Position numbers and translations under genes: made by a program
Shown: positions 55,276 through 64,000 of the stretch, one piece after another
Layout of the letters: every line of letters begins with the position of its first letter
How positions within the stretch are numbered: the first letter of the stretch is position 1
Origin: Umbelopsis ramanniana AG
Lineage: Eukaryota > Mucoromycota > Umbelopsidomycetes > Umbelopsidales > Umbelopsidaceae
Length of the DNA stretch: 64,000 nt
Direction: 5' to 3'
Assembly: GCF_025399195.1 (NCBI RefSeq)
Contig: NW_026252135.1
Location: forward strand, 117,989-181,988
The notes under the pieces: model-generated
What the model saw: only the letters and a program-made list of their open reading frames with translations
Database searches by the model: none
What the model was told of the DNA's origin: nothing

Positions 55276-55882
55276 ATTACATTAGCTCCACCCCCTTCAA
55301 AATTGGATATAATTCAATGCAATAAATACATTCCGATATTGGCAATGGCATAGGTATTCGCCTTGTTGATGATATTATATGTACCTCAAAGTCATCGAAA
55401 GTTCTGCTGTTGCTGCATTGTGTAAAGTTATTGTATTATTGTGTTCGAAGTTTATGCCCGTGTTATCTTCGCTTAGGATGCAGAAGTTTAACGCTTCAGT
55501 AAACGTGTTTAGTTGGGCATTAAATTCATCAATTGGTGTGCAGAATGCATAGGGTTACAAATGTGCCATGTCTATTTGGAATTTATGTACTGGTAATAAA
55601 AAAGACGAGCTTTTAACGAGCGCTACACATTCTAATATGCATATGCGTTGATTCTTATGACTTATATACAATGTTGAAACCCTTCTATTACTTAAACCAA
55701 GAATCATATCATGGCATTATACTGGCAATAATGCAACCGCGTAATACGCCAGCATCTGTTGACTTCTCAGTCGTTTGTTTTGTTTGCATATTGAGTCCGA
55801 TATCCTCAACAGCTAAATATTAACTTAGAACGCCAATCTTTCAATTGGCAAGGTTGTTGGTCTTTGTGTGTTGATTGGCTTT
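55276..55882. other. Intergenic, convergent 3' ends
   Basis: About 600 bp lie between EF1-gamma and the convergent AT-hook gene. An AATAAA at 55321-55326 fits the EF1-gamma transcript end. The remainder is AT-rich with no gene. Confidence 0.5.
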
Positions 55883-57105
55883 TTAGGAATCAATGGAATA
55901 TTGTGCCTCGCTGGTAACAGCAGAGGGTGGACTTGAAGGAGTTGAACCCAGATCCGAGAAGGGCTTCCGCATCGATTCAATCGTATCCTTGATAGCATCT
56001 ATCGCCCGATCCTTCGTCGCTCTCGGACGACGAGTTCGTTTCTGGCTAGGCGTTATCTCGGAATCATTACCTTCTTCATCCCCTGCAGTCCTCTTCCCTG
56101 CATGGTCCGGAACTGCACGAGATACCTTGTTTTCGCCACCGCTACTGTCCGATTTCTTTGGGCGACCAACTGGGCGAGACGTCTTCTTTATAGTCGGCAT
56201 TGGTGTGCTACGTACAGCCGTGAACTCTGCCGAATCAACAAGTTCTGATGAAGTAGGTTGCGTTATGGTGTCCTTGATCGACGCCCAATAGTCAGTAGTT
56301 GCTCTAGTAATTTCGGAGTCGATGCTCTGAGGTCGTTTGTATTGTGCACGTGCATCGTGCTTTGGCAGATGGCCCTTAAGATATTCTTTCTCTATTTTAC
56401 TTGCAATGCTTGTCCTGTTTTGTAACATTAGTTATAAACTAGTACCCCACAGCCTGATTCACGAAACCAAACACTCACGCTGATCTATTTGGTAGAACTG
56501 ACTCATACGCTTCATGGTCGTGGCCAAGAATGGGATATAAAGCGTGGAGTATAGCTATTTCCCTAACCGTCCATGGCCCTCTTCCTCTCCCTTTCGGAGT
56601 TTCCGTCGTCAGGTCCTGACTGGCAGTTTGTATCGTTTTCTGATTGCCAGTATTGTTAATGCAAGCCATAACGATTATATTATCAAAGATAACTACAAAC
56701 CTTGACTTCTTTGGCCTTTGCTTCTACTCTCTCATCAACGTCCTCCAGCCAGGGCCGATATAGGCCGAGAAGTATATCATCGCCTTCTTTGTTTGTGACA
56801 GGACAAGCTACATTTAGCAGTGTCAATAATTGATGGGTTTGCTGCTGCTTTTCAAGCATTCCAAGCATCATAGGCTGCATGATCTCCTCGCGATCTTGAC
56901 TGGCAAAGACTGCAGGATTTATACGTCGAAGAAATTCCGCCATTTCCTTCGCTTGCCGTTGTCGCATGTGCGCGAGTTCCGAGGCCTAAACAGAGGCGAT
57001 CTAGCATCAGTATACCTTTTCCTGAAAATATATGCCAAAGCTCAAGCAAACTCGACTCACTAATTGATATAACGTTGTAATGGGTGCTTCCTTCTGTGAT
57101 TCCAT
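55883..57105 (-). CDS. SANT-like/AT-hook nuclear protein, unknown function
   Basis: Four exons are supported, starting with a 45-nt exon (57105-57061; MESQKEAPITTLYQL). A helical N-terminal part includes MRQRQAKEMAEFLRRINPAVF and MLEKQQQTHQLLTLL. Next comes a Trp-containing segment, GRGPWTVREIAILHALYPIL and then YESVLPNRSA, which resembles one SANT/Myb repeat with a single Trp. Further on lies an AT-hook core, RPVGRPKKS, and a Lys/Arg-rich patch (SQKRTRRPRATKDR) that should act as a nuclear signal. The end is Ser-rich. A role in chromatin or transcription is likely, but no named family is recognised. The single-exon reading frames match well at the junctions, including one split codon. Confidence 0.68.
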
Positions 57106-57503
57106 GCAGCAATAAAAAGTAAATGTGAAGGGGGAGGGTTTTTTTGCCTCTCAACAAAGGCTATATTTTTTTCAAATTTCATTGTCAGTCCACCCTCGAG
57201 CTGGTTGATTCACAACTGGCCAATTTATGCAGCATCATGTCCCCTCTCTTCAGTTCATCACCGTAATGTGAAGCCCAAGCAACAAGATTTTGACACAGGC
57301 ACAAATTCATGCTTTACCGAAAAGACTTGTACTATGTAATTCAAGTGCTCTACTGAGACATGAAATGTTGACAATACTAGCGTTAACGGACATATCATCA
57401 AATATTGACATGGTAACAAGTTACACTATAACAGAAGCTATACAGCCGTTTACTGAGGAATAACATGTAGATTGTAAGAGTAGGGCTTGCGATCCCCATC
57501 GCC
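57106..57503. other. Intergenic between AT-hook gene start and photolyase end
   Basis: Both flanking genes are on the minus strand. The stretch is the promoter of the AT-hook gene plus the photolyase 3' UTR. A T-run lies near 57138-57143 and 57165-57175. No gene is seen. Confidence 0.45.
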
Positions 57504-59701
57504 CTAGTTCTCACTTTTAATTTTATCTTTAAAGTAAGACTCGAGTGCCTTCGTCTTAGGTGCGCCACCTTTAGTCTCTTTCTCTTCGTAATCATGATTT
57601 CCGTACCCTTGATTTGATTTTGGCTTCGGTACTGGACCTCCTTTGCCAAGGACTAGCTTGAACGCAGCAATTGCTCTTTCTCTCGCCACCTTGTGATCAA
57701 CTATAGGTTTCTCTCGGTAGCCTAACTTGACTAGCTCTTTTGCTGAGAGGACCGAATGAGGATTGTGAATCGCTGCTGATGTCTTTAGCCCAGCTAATTC
57801 AGGCACCCAGCGTTTGATGTATACACCGTCCGGATCAAATTTCTCACTTTGCGTATACTAAACAAGTTTGGTACTGATTAGCTTAACAATGTTGCATGTG
57901 CTAGTCTCGCCGACAAGCCAATTCACTCACCGGATTAAAGATGCGAAAGTACGGTTGAGCATCAGTGCCGGTCGATGCAACCCATTGCCAGCCACCATTG
58001 TTACTAGCGAAATCACCGTCAATCAGACTGTTTGCAAAAAACTTTTCACCATGTTGCCAGTTGTGAAGCAAATGTTTGGTCAAAAAGCTAGCAACTATCA
58101 TCCGAACACGATTGTGCATCCACCCCGTCTTTTGAAGTTGTCGCATCTGCGATGGTCAGAAAGTCAGACACTGCTAAAGTAGAAGGTGGAGTAGTGGATA
58201 TATGCTTACACCAGCGTCCACAATAGGATATCCTGTCTTGCCGTAACACCACGATTGAAAGACATCATCTTCGAATAACCATTGAATGTTCATGGTCTCC
58301 AGCTTGAAAGGCTTGCTCATGCAGACCCGAGGAAATCCTACCAAGACGTTTCTGTAGAAATCGCGCCATATTAACTCTTGAATCCAGGTAACGATACCTA
58401 GCGCATTCGACTATTAAAAGATATTTCAAACTGGTGTAGTCAAGCTCAGTTTTGCCTTATTTACCTGAAGAGCCCGTGTCAAGTTTACCTCCATTCGCTT
58501 CCATCGCTTTGACGATACACTGCTTTGTTGTTAATGCACCAACTGCTAGATAAGGACTGAGCCTGCTTGTACCATTCTCCAAGTTGGGATAATTCCTCGC
58601 ATCGTTGTAAGCTGTGATGCCTGGCGATTCATGCTTCCCAGCTCCGCTGCAAAATTTGTCCAGGTTTTGAAGTGCATTCACCTCACCAGCTGGCCAAAGT
58701 TCCTCAAGATGTTTCTTTTTCTCCGCTTCCAATTCAAACCCCTTCAGAACATCAGGTATAGCATCTGGGTGGGCTATGGAGAGGCTCTCTAAATCTGCAA
58801 CGGAGTTCATTGGCGATGGGAAATCCGACAGTGGACGAGCCAAGGTTAGATATTTATCCTTTGACTTCTTGACGACATCGAACCACATTCTTTTAAATGG
58901 TGAGTAGACTGTGTATGTCAAATTGCTGGATTTGCTTTTAAGTACACCAGGTGGTACAACACATTGATCCTGGTGTAAATGGAACTCGACATGATCGTTA
59001 GGCAGAGACTTGATCAATTTCGCATCCCGACGCGATTCATCGATTTCGTATTCTTGGTTGGCGAACAAATCGGAAACTGAGTATGCATTACAAAGTTGGT
59101 GCATATCCTTGATAACATCGGCTGCGCTTGACGAGGTCTTTACTAATAGAGGTATGCGGTAGCTCTCCCACAATATCTCTGACAAGGTGGCCAGATTTCG
59201 TAAAATAAAATCCACTTTGACTGCCCCAACGTCATGAGACCTGAATTCGCTTGGTGATAGTACAAATAACGCAATGACAAGTGCTTTTCTCCTGCCTGGT
59301 TCACTTTCGTGCTGGTCTTGAGCCTTTTGTAGCGCGTGTGCTAAAGCAGGATTATCTTTTGTTCGCAAATCAGACCGAAACCAAACCAACATGTTGTTTT
59401 TGCCATTGCTGGGCTTAGTAACTGCATCCGCCATACTATCATTTTGAGAGATCTTTCGTCGTTTAGGCGAACTGGGCGGCGATTGCGACCTTTTTTTGCT
59501 ACGGTCGGTAGGCTGGTTAGCTTTATGAGGTGACATCACGAGAACGTTCAATGGGTACAGCTTGTTGTAGACTTTTAACAAAGATCGAATTGTGAAAATG
59601 ATTAAACGCGATAAAAAAAATGGATATCGAGTGGATTGAAAAAGACGAGTAATAGTAAAACGATTAAACAGCTTGTTTGCAGATGCGTGGTTCTTAAACA
59701 T
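57504..59701 (-). CDS. PHR1: Class I CPD photolyase (photolyase/cryptochrome family)
   Basis: About four exons encode a full photolyase. The N-terminal antenna domain starts [22 protein letters not shown]. The FAD-binding domain has [57 protein letters not shown] and [16 protein letters not shown] with [12 protein letters not shown], the class I CPD pattern. It repairs UV-induced cyclobutane dimers using blue light. Two starts are plausible. The ATG at 59701 adds a basic, acid-poor presequence ([20 protein letters not shown]), a mitochondrial-type signal. The ATG at 59536 ([13 protein letters not shown]) gives a form with a bipartite nuclear signal, [15 protein letters not shown]. The upstream ATG may instead lie in the 5' UTR. 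Confidence 0.93.
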
Positions 59702-60175
59702 TTTTTGGTCCCGATATGGCAATCGATCTTTAGCCTACTGTTTGAGACTTCGATTACCGCTGTTTCCATCGCCTGTCCATTTACCATAGAACGTCATGAT
59801 GATATTTGAGATCTCCCATTTCTCAAACAGTATGAGGTGTAGAGATATGTTAGTATGCACTTCATTTGAGTAGTGAATAACATCTGTAAGGCGGCCAAAG
59901 CAAACATGCTGTATCCCTACGATCTTCTACACAGACCAATTGATAGTTTGCATATAACTCCCTTGGTTAACATTTGCAGAATTGCAGTGGCTGTCAATTC
60001 GATTTTAATGAGCCAAGCATAACTTTCCTATGCAAAGGTAATACTGCGTGGCTTAGAAGGCCGATGGTGGCAAAGCTCCGCTTCGTTAGGGCATAAAAGC
60101 TCTGAGGGTATGAAAAAGTGATTTTATATAAAATTAAACATCTATTACATATGCTAGCTATTCTATTGTCATTTA
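59702..60175. other. Intergenic, photolyase promoter
   Basis: This lies between the photolyase start and the PEBP stop, both minus strand. It would hold light-response elements if present, but I could not single one out. No gene is seen. Confidence 0.45.
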
Positions 60176-60793
60176 TTAAGAGAAGTCTTCCAATTTCCTT
60201 TCATAGTTACCGACCCATTCACCCCATGCTAAAATACTCGCCTCCTGATGCAATTTCTCAGTCACAGATTCCTTGTCTGGGTATGGACCAACGTCAGGCA
60301 ATGGCTTTTTCAACGCCACGAGTTGGTAAAAGTATCGGTGTTCGCCATGGTTAACGAGTGGTTTAGGTCCATCATATACGTGCTGTCTACGATTCTTTCC
60401 ATACTTGAACCCTCCATTCAACATGTACGACCCTTTTTCAGACTTCTGGAAATCGGAGGGCTTCAAAGAGGTTACACTTGCTGGTATTCCGTAGTATAGT
60501 CCATGCACTATCGGTTCAGACAAAGGAACATCTGCATCTTCACAAATAAGTATGTACTCTGCAGCACCATCGACGGCATTCCAAGACAGTTCAGGAAAGT
60601 CGCTTTCTCCGTCCTGTGTATGCCTTTTCAGCATCCTCGATCCGGACTCGCCGAGATCAGCCGAGGTGATTTGAATTGTAGGCGGGATATCGGCAAACGC
60701 AGAGTTTCGAGTGAGAAGCTTGTTTACATCACTTCTTCTTGAAGAGAGAAGGTAGGTTAAAGCCAATTCGATGTATATCGTGAAAGGGTACAT
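60176..60793 (-). CDS. PEBP family protein, YbhB/YbcL type
   Basis: A single exon encodes 205 residues. The phosphatidylethanolamine-binding fold is shown by PPTIQITSADLGESGSRM, FPELSWNAVDGAAEYILICEDADVPLSEPIVHGLYYGI (the DxDxP and H ligand-site residues) and YDGPKPLVNHGEHRYFYQLVAL (the GPxPxxGxHRY site). This order is the bacterial-type YbhB/YbcL branch, also known from fungi, rather than the Raf-inhibitor RKIP branch. The first 20 residues are hydrophobic but lack a clear signal-peptidase site. Function in fungi is unknown; binding of a small anionic ligand or lipid head group is expected from the pocket. Lack of an intron and the bacterial-type branch leave open an old transfer. Confidence 0.85.
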   Translation of the reverse strand: MYPFTIYIELALTYLLSSRRSDVNKLLTRNSAFADIPPTIQITSADLGESGSRMLKRHTQDGESDFPELSWNAVDGAAEYILICEDADVPLSEPIVHGLYYGIPASVTSLKPSDFQKSEKGSYMLNGGFKYGKNRRQHVYDGPKPLVNHGEHRYFYQLVALKKPLPDVGPYPDKESVTEKLHQEASILAWGEWVGNYERKLEDFS

Positions 60794-63700
60794 TGTTGAT
60801 GAGGGAACGAATTTTACTTAGCCACTTTGATAGCCTTAAATATACCCCCAGTCTCGGTTTACGGTAAAACATTTGTGCGCAATATTCCAATGCCGCTCCT
60901 CTTTTCAGCCAATGTGCCCAATTTGCTACCAGCACAGACCAGAATTTAACGAGCAGATCGGTTAGGCAAGCGATATGCGACCCGACATCTTCGGTAAACC
61001 ACTGATTACGGATAATTGATAGCAAGTTTGTTTGAAAGCTGATGGGAGAAAATCTATCGAAACATAGCCATTAGGCAACAATTCCAATGTAGTTTTGTAT
61101 GTCTTTCTGGGCTGCCCCCTGCACTATTTCACGCTCCAAGCTCCACAACAGAAAGAGAATGCTTCCATTTACCACTGCATTACCAAACCGTTGCCCATTT
61201 CCGAAAAGGCATCGTGGATCCACAGCCAGGACTATGCAAAAATCATTCAGAGCTTAACTCAATTTCGGTAGAAGTGGACGTCACTGCATTCCGCACATTT
61301 GCAAATCTCACTGAAATGGCAAACTGTCCTGATTGCAGACCTAGATGCTATGACTGGGTTAGAAGCGTACGTGAAGGGAAGTCAGGCTAGGTCAGAAATG
61401 TAAATCCAAAACAGAAGGCAATGAAAATGCTTACCTCCCAGCTATAACGGAGACAGCAAGATTTTTGAAAGTTAAGGTCACTCTGATAACAAGTGCATAT
61501 AAGACAACGCCAATATGATTCATTAAGACTGGAACGTGCAAATGATGAACAAAAGCAATGTATACTGGAAAGGTCAGTAGATCTCCAAATTCGACATGTT
61601 CGGTCGAACTTGTATACGATGAACCGTGTAACCATTGCATTATACCTGTAGAGAAGTCTGGCATGATGTCCAAAGACAAATTAGGGAAGGCATTCAAGCG
61701 ATCTACAACAATAGAATAGATCTTCCTTGTATTTGGTAGCACCAGAACGATTTCTTTATTTTGATCAGCGCAGTACATGCTGGAGGGATTGAGGGCAGTC
61801 ATACCGCGGAGCGAACTTTGACACAACTTACGCCCAAAGAGCAAAGGCGCCGAGTTACCGCAAGGAGCATTCGTAAGGGATCCAAGAATTTCCCCTTTCT
61901 CAAAGGGCATATAGCTACTGTGTGGAATAGCTCTCTTTGGCAACATGAAAGTTCGAATGGTAATGTACCAGGCTGTCAACTGGTAATGAGGAGGATGGCT
62001 CTTTGAAGTCTACATCAAAAGTAACGTAAAGTGACAGCAATGAAATAAGGGGCTTTAGAGAATCAGTCATGGGAGGGGATCAAAGGTAAGCTTATGACTG
62101 TGAAGGAACGAAAGCAAATGGTAAAGACTTATGTTATGCCACACATGGTCGGAAAAGAGGTGACTGGACTTTTGACGGTGAGTTAAAGAACGTCTTGATG
62201 CAGGATTACTGTAGGGGATAAAGGGTCAATAAATGGAGCTGTTGTGTTTATTGAACATGAAGATGGCTTGCAGATCGAAGGTGCAACATTGTCGGGGAAG
62301 AATCAAAAAGGTTTGCAAATGGTCGAAGCAACTTCGTGAAATGAGAAAGGAATTTTATCTTTAAGAATGCTTAACACAATATCAAAAATATAACTCAACT
62401 TGAACGGATACTGCCAACAAATGCACCAAAGTATCCTGATGGACTTTGGAGATTAAGTGCGCATTTTTGTCAATCAGACAACATAAGTCTCCACAGCAGA
62501 GAAAGCTTTACACGTCTAATGAACCACGGTTGCTTTCTGAAGGCATCAGGTGCCCATTAATTAGTTGTCATATACATACAGAGTGTATGAGAGCAGGGAT
62601 TTGGGCTTACACCGAAGGCAGACTTTTTGAACTCTCCCTTATGGTATGCGATCGCAATAAGTAACGCCCAGTAACTGGTAAATGAAGAAGCGCTTTAGCC
62701 AGTTTTCTGGGTCAATATCAAACTGCTAGACAAAACTTGGGAAGTTTGACTAGTAAACAAGTCAGCATAACACCAGGGACGCTGTCAAGATTAAAGCACG
62801 GTCTTGCTTAAATACAGCTTTGGTGGGGTTAAAATCAAGCGAAGAGCTGAACACCTCAGTATCTGGCATATCATTTCGTTTTCCCGTCCCTAAGTTTGAC
62901 CCTAGTTTTCTGTGTAGCGTAAGCGTTATTGGGCTATCAGACCTGAGCAATACTGTGCTTTTTGGCCTAATATGATGACAATGACTACTTACCTTATAAG
63001 GTGTGGTTGTATGCAAACATAATAAATTGCAAAAAAATCGATAATCAAAGTTGGAGACGAATTAGCCTACGTATAGTTATATTGCTATAAACTGACAATT
63101 TTTTACTAATTAATGTTGGTACTAGATAGTTTTTTTCTATACCCGTGTCATTTGTATCATCCTTTCTAGATATTATAATTTTGATTTTTGCATAGTCGAC
63201 AGGTAAGTAATGCTTTTGTCATTGTCCGACGGACAACATCTTTGTTGTAAAAATTAAAAGGCTTCAAATACCTGGTTACTAAATGAAGATTCAAATAAGA
63301 TCTGGTTATAAAGATATGAGTTCGAAGAGCAAGGATTTAAAATCGTAATCTATGAAGTCGTTTGTTGTATAAATTCTTATATTATGGAAGTGGCTTATTA
63401 GAGAATGTTCAAATTGCACGTATATGGAGAAATTGGTACGAACGATAGCTTAAGGATCTACTCTAAAGCCTAGAGGAGATATCTCTGATAGTTCAATTGA
63501 TGATAGTCTCAAAGCACAGTAATAAGTATGTTAACCGATATGTTTTTCTGCCATTGAAATATATTGGATATAAATAGAAACAAAATTTTAAAAAGGATTT
63601 GCTGACTGAGATACATCAGCATCCCTCAAAAAATTATTGTGACGAGGGCGAAGGGATGGAGGTAAGAAAAGGTATGATTTGAGAGGAGTGGAATGGGAGG

Positions 63701-63941
63701 AAGAGGTGTTTTGTTTACAGGATGGTGTTGATGTAATTTCAGACTCCGACGCCGACAAAAGGCTCTGTAGGCAGTTCAGTAAGTGTCTGTTTGGATTCAA
63801 ATTAACATGAGATAGGCATCCAAGTGCACTCTATCCAGCTATAGCATTCAAACGCAAGGTCAACTAGGAAACAACGGCTAGGCGATCGACTTCGTAAAGC
63901 AGTCACAATCCCGTGACCAAGCGGACACCTCTTTAACCTCT
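60794..63941. other. Gene-poor stretch with unassigned open frames
   Basis: Over 3 kb hold no gene I can name. The best open frame is minus-strand 61431-61979, about 180 codons, with a hydrophobic segment (FPVYIAFVHHLHVPVLMNH) and a possible GTAAGC donor at its end leading to a short Cys-rich exon near 61260-61340. Another, minus 62762-63016, also reads protein-like. Between them several short frames alternate on both strands. This could be a diverged gene, an untypical gene with introns I failed to trace, or the decayed remains of an element; no family is recognised. The part from 63000 to 63600 is very AT-rich. The 5S gene follows. Confidence 0.4.
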
Positions 63942-64000
63942 ATGCTACGACCATATGAAGAAGAAACCGCCGGATCCCGTCCGATCTCCGCAGCTAAACT
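63942..64000 (+). rRNA. 5S ribosomal RNA, 5' half (cut by window edge)
   Basis: The last 59 bases read as the start of a eukaryotic 5S rRNA. CTACGACCATA of helix I/loop A is followed by an AAACCGCCGGATCCCGTCCG stretch and GATCTCCGCAG, then CTAAACT where the box A internal promoter begins. The order and spacing match 5S from position 1 to about 58 of 118. The exact first base is uncertain by one or two. No second 5S copy or other rRNA gene is visible upstream, so this may be a dispersed copy or the edge of an array beyond the window. Confidence 0.82.

Noticed and set aside
55893-56291. Plus-strand frame opposite the AT-hook gene
   Set aside because: Antisense shadow of a Ser/Arg-rich coding exon with clear real splice signals on the other strand.
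59702-59722. Further upstream photolyase start
   Set aside because: The codon at 59722 is TTG, so only the ATGs at 59701 and 59536 are considered.
60729-61025. Minus-strand open frame upstream of the PEBP gene
   Set aside because: It overlaps the PEBP start in a different frame and reads as Trp/Leu-rich noise; no splice site connects it to a known domain.
61260-61380. Possible Cys-rich last exon for the minus-strand frame at 61431-61979
   Set aside because: The donor and acceptor fit in phase, but neither part has a recognised domain, so I left it as a comment and not a gene model.

Overview
The window is nuclear DNA from a filamentous, early-diverging fungus, most likely Mucoromycota (Mucorales or a close relative). 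Three things point there. Genes are dense and cut by many short introns of about 50-90 bp with GT..AG ends. A complete CotH-kinase (spore-coat/invasin type) gene is present. The housekeeping set is fungal: ATG4, PalB/Rim13 calpain, CRH-type GH16, Dma-type FHA-RING and a Ppn2-type phosphatase. I see no plasmid, phage, CRISPR or prokaryotic features. Gene models below were built by joining exons at splice sites that keep reading frame and family motifs; most splice sites are not given individually and could be off by a base or two.

Layout, left to right. 1-7 kb: the 3' end of a TBC Rab-GAP gene, a small secreted protein, and tubulin cofactor D. 7-15 kb: an AVO2-like ankyrin protein, an FHA-RING ubiquitin ligase, a PRCC-like nuclear protein, and the AP-1 mu chain divergent from it. 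15-24 kb: an NmrA-like reductase, dimethylarginine dimethylaminohydrolase (DDAH), an unknown helical protein, Elongator subunit Elp2, and glycine cleavage H protein. 24-32 kb: a hypothetical gene whose 5' end overlaps an SLC25A46/Ugo1-like outer-mitochondrial carrier, coatomer beta', and a Ubc4/5 E2. 31-42 kb: a paraoxonase-like esterase, a MAU2/Scc4-like cohesin loader, a Ppn2-like membrane phosphatase, CotH, and a GPI-type CRH transglycosylase. 42-54 kb: ATG4, a SET-domain protein, PalB/Rim13 calpain, an unusually short Swp1/ribophorin II, and WDR82/Swd2. 54-61 kb: EF1-gamma, a SANT-like/AT-hook protein, a class I photolyase, and a YbhB-type PEBP. 61-64 kb: a gene-poor stretch ending in the first half of a 5S rRNA gene.

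There is no operon logic. Neighbours are mostly unrelated housekeeping genes, often head-to-head over 110-170 bp. Some functional themes recur: vesicle traffic (TBC, AP-1, COPI), ubiquitin (Dma, Ubc4), cell surface and secretion (CotH, GH16, Swp1, the secreted protein), and mitochondria (GCSH, the carrier, and possibly a long photolyase isoform). I did not find a convincing undescribed system. The best leads are the truncated Swp1/ribophorin II, the two-start photolyase, the overlapping 5' ends near 24.6 kb, the very short first coding exons, and the uncharacterised 61-64 kb stretch.
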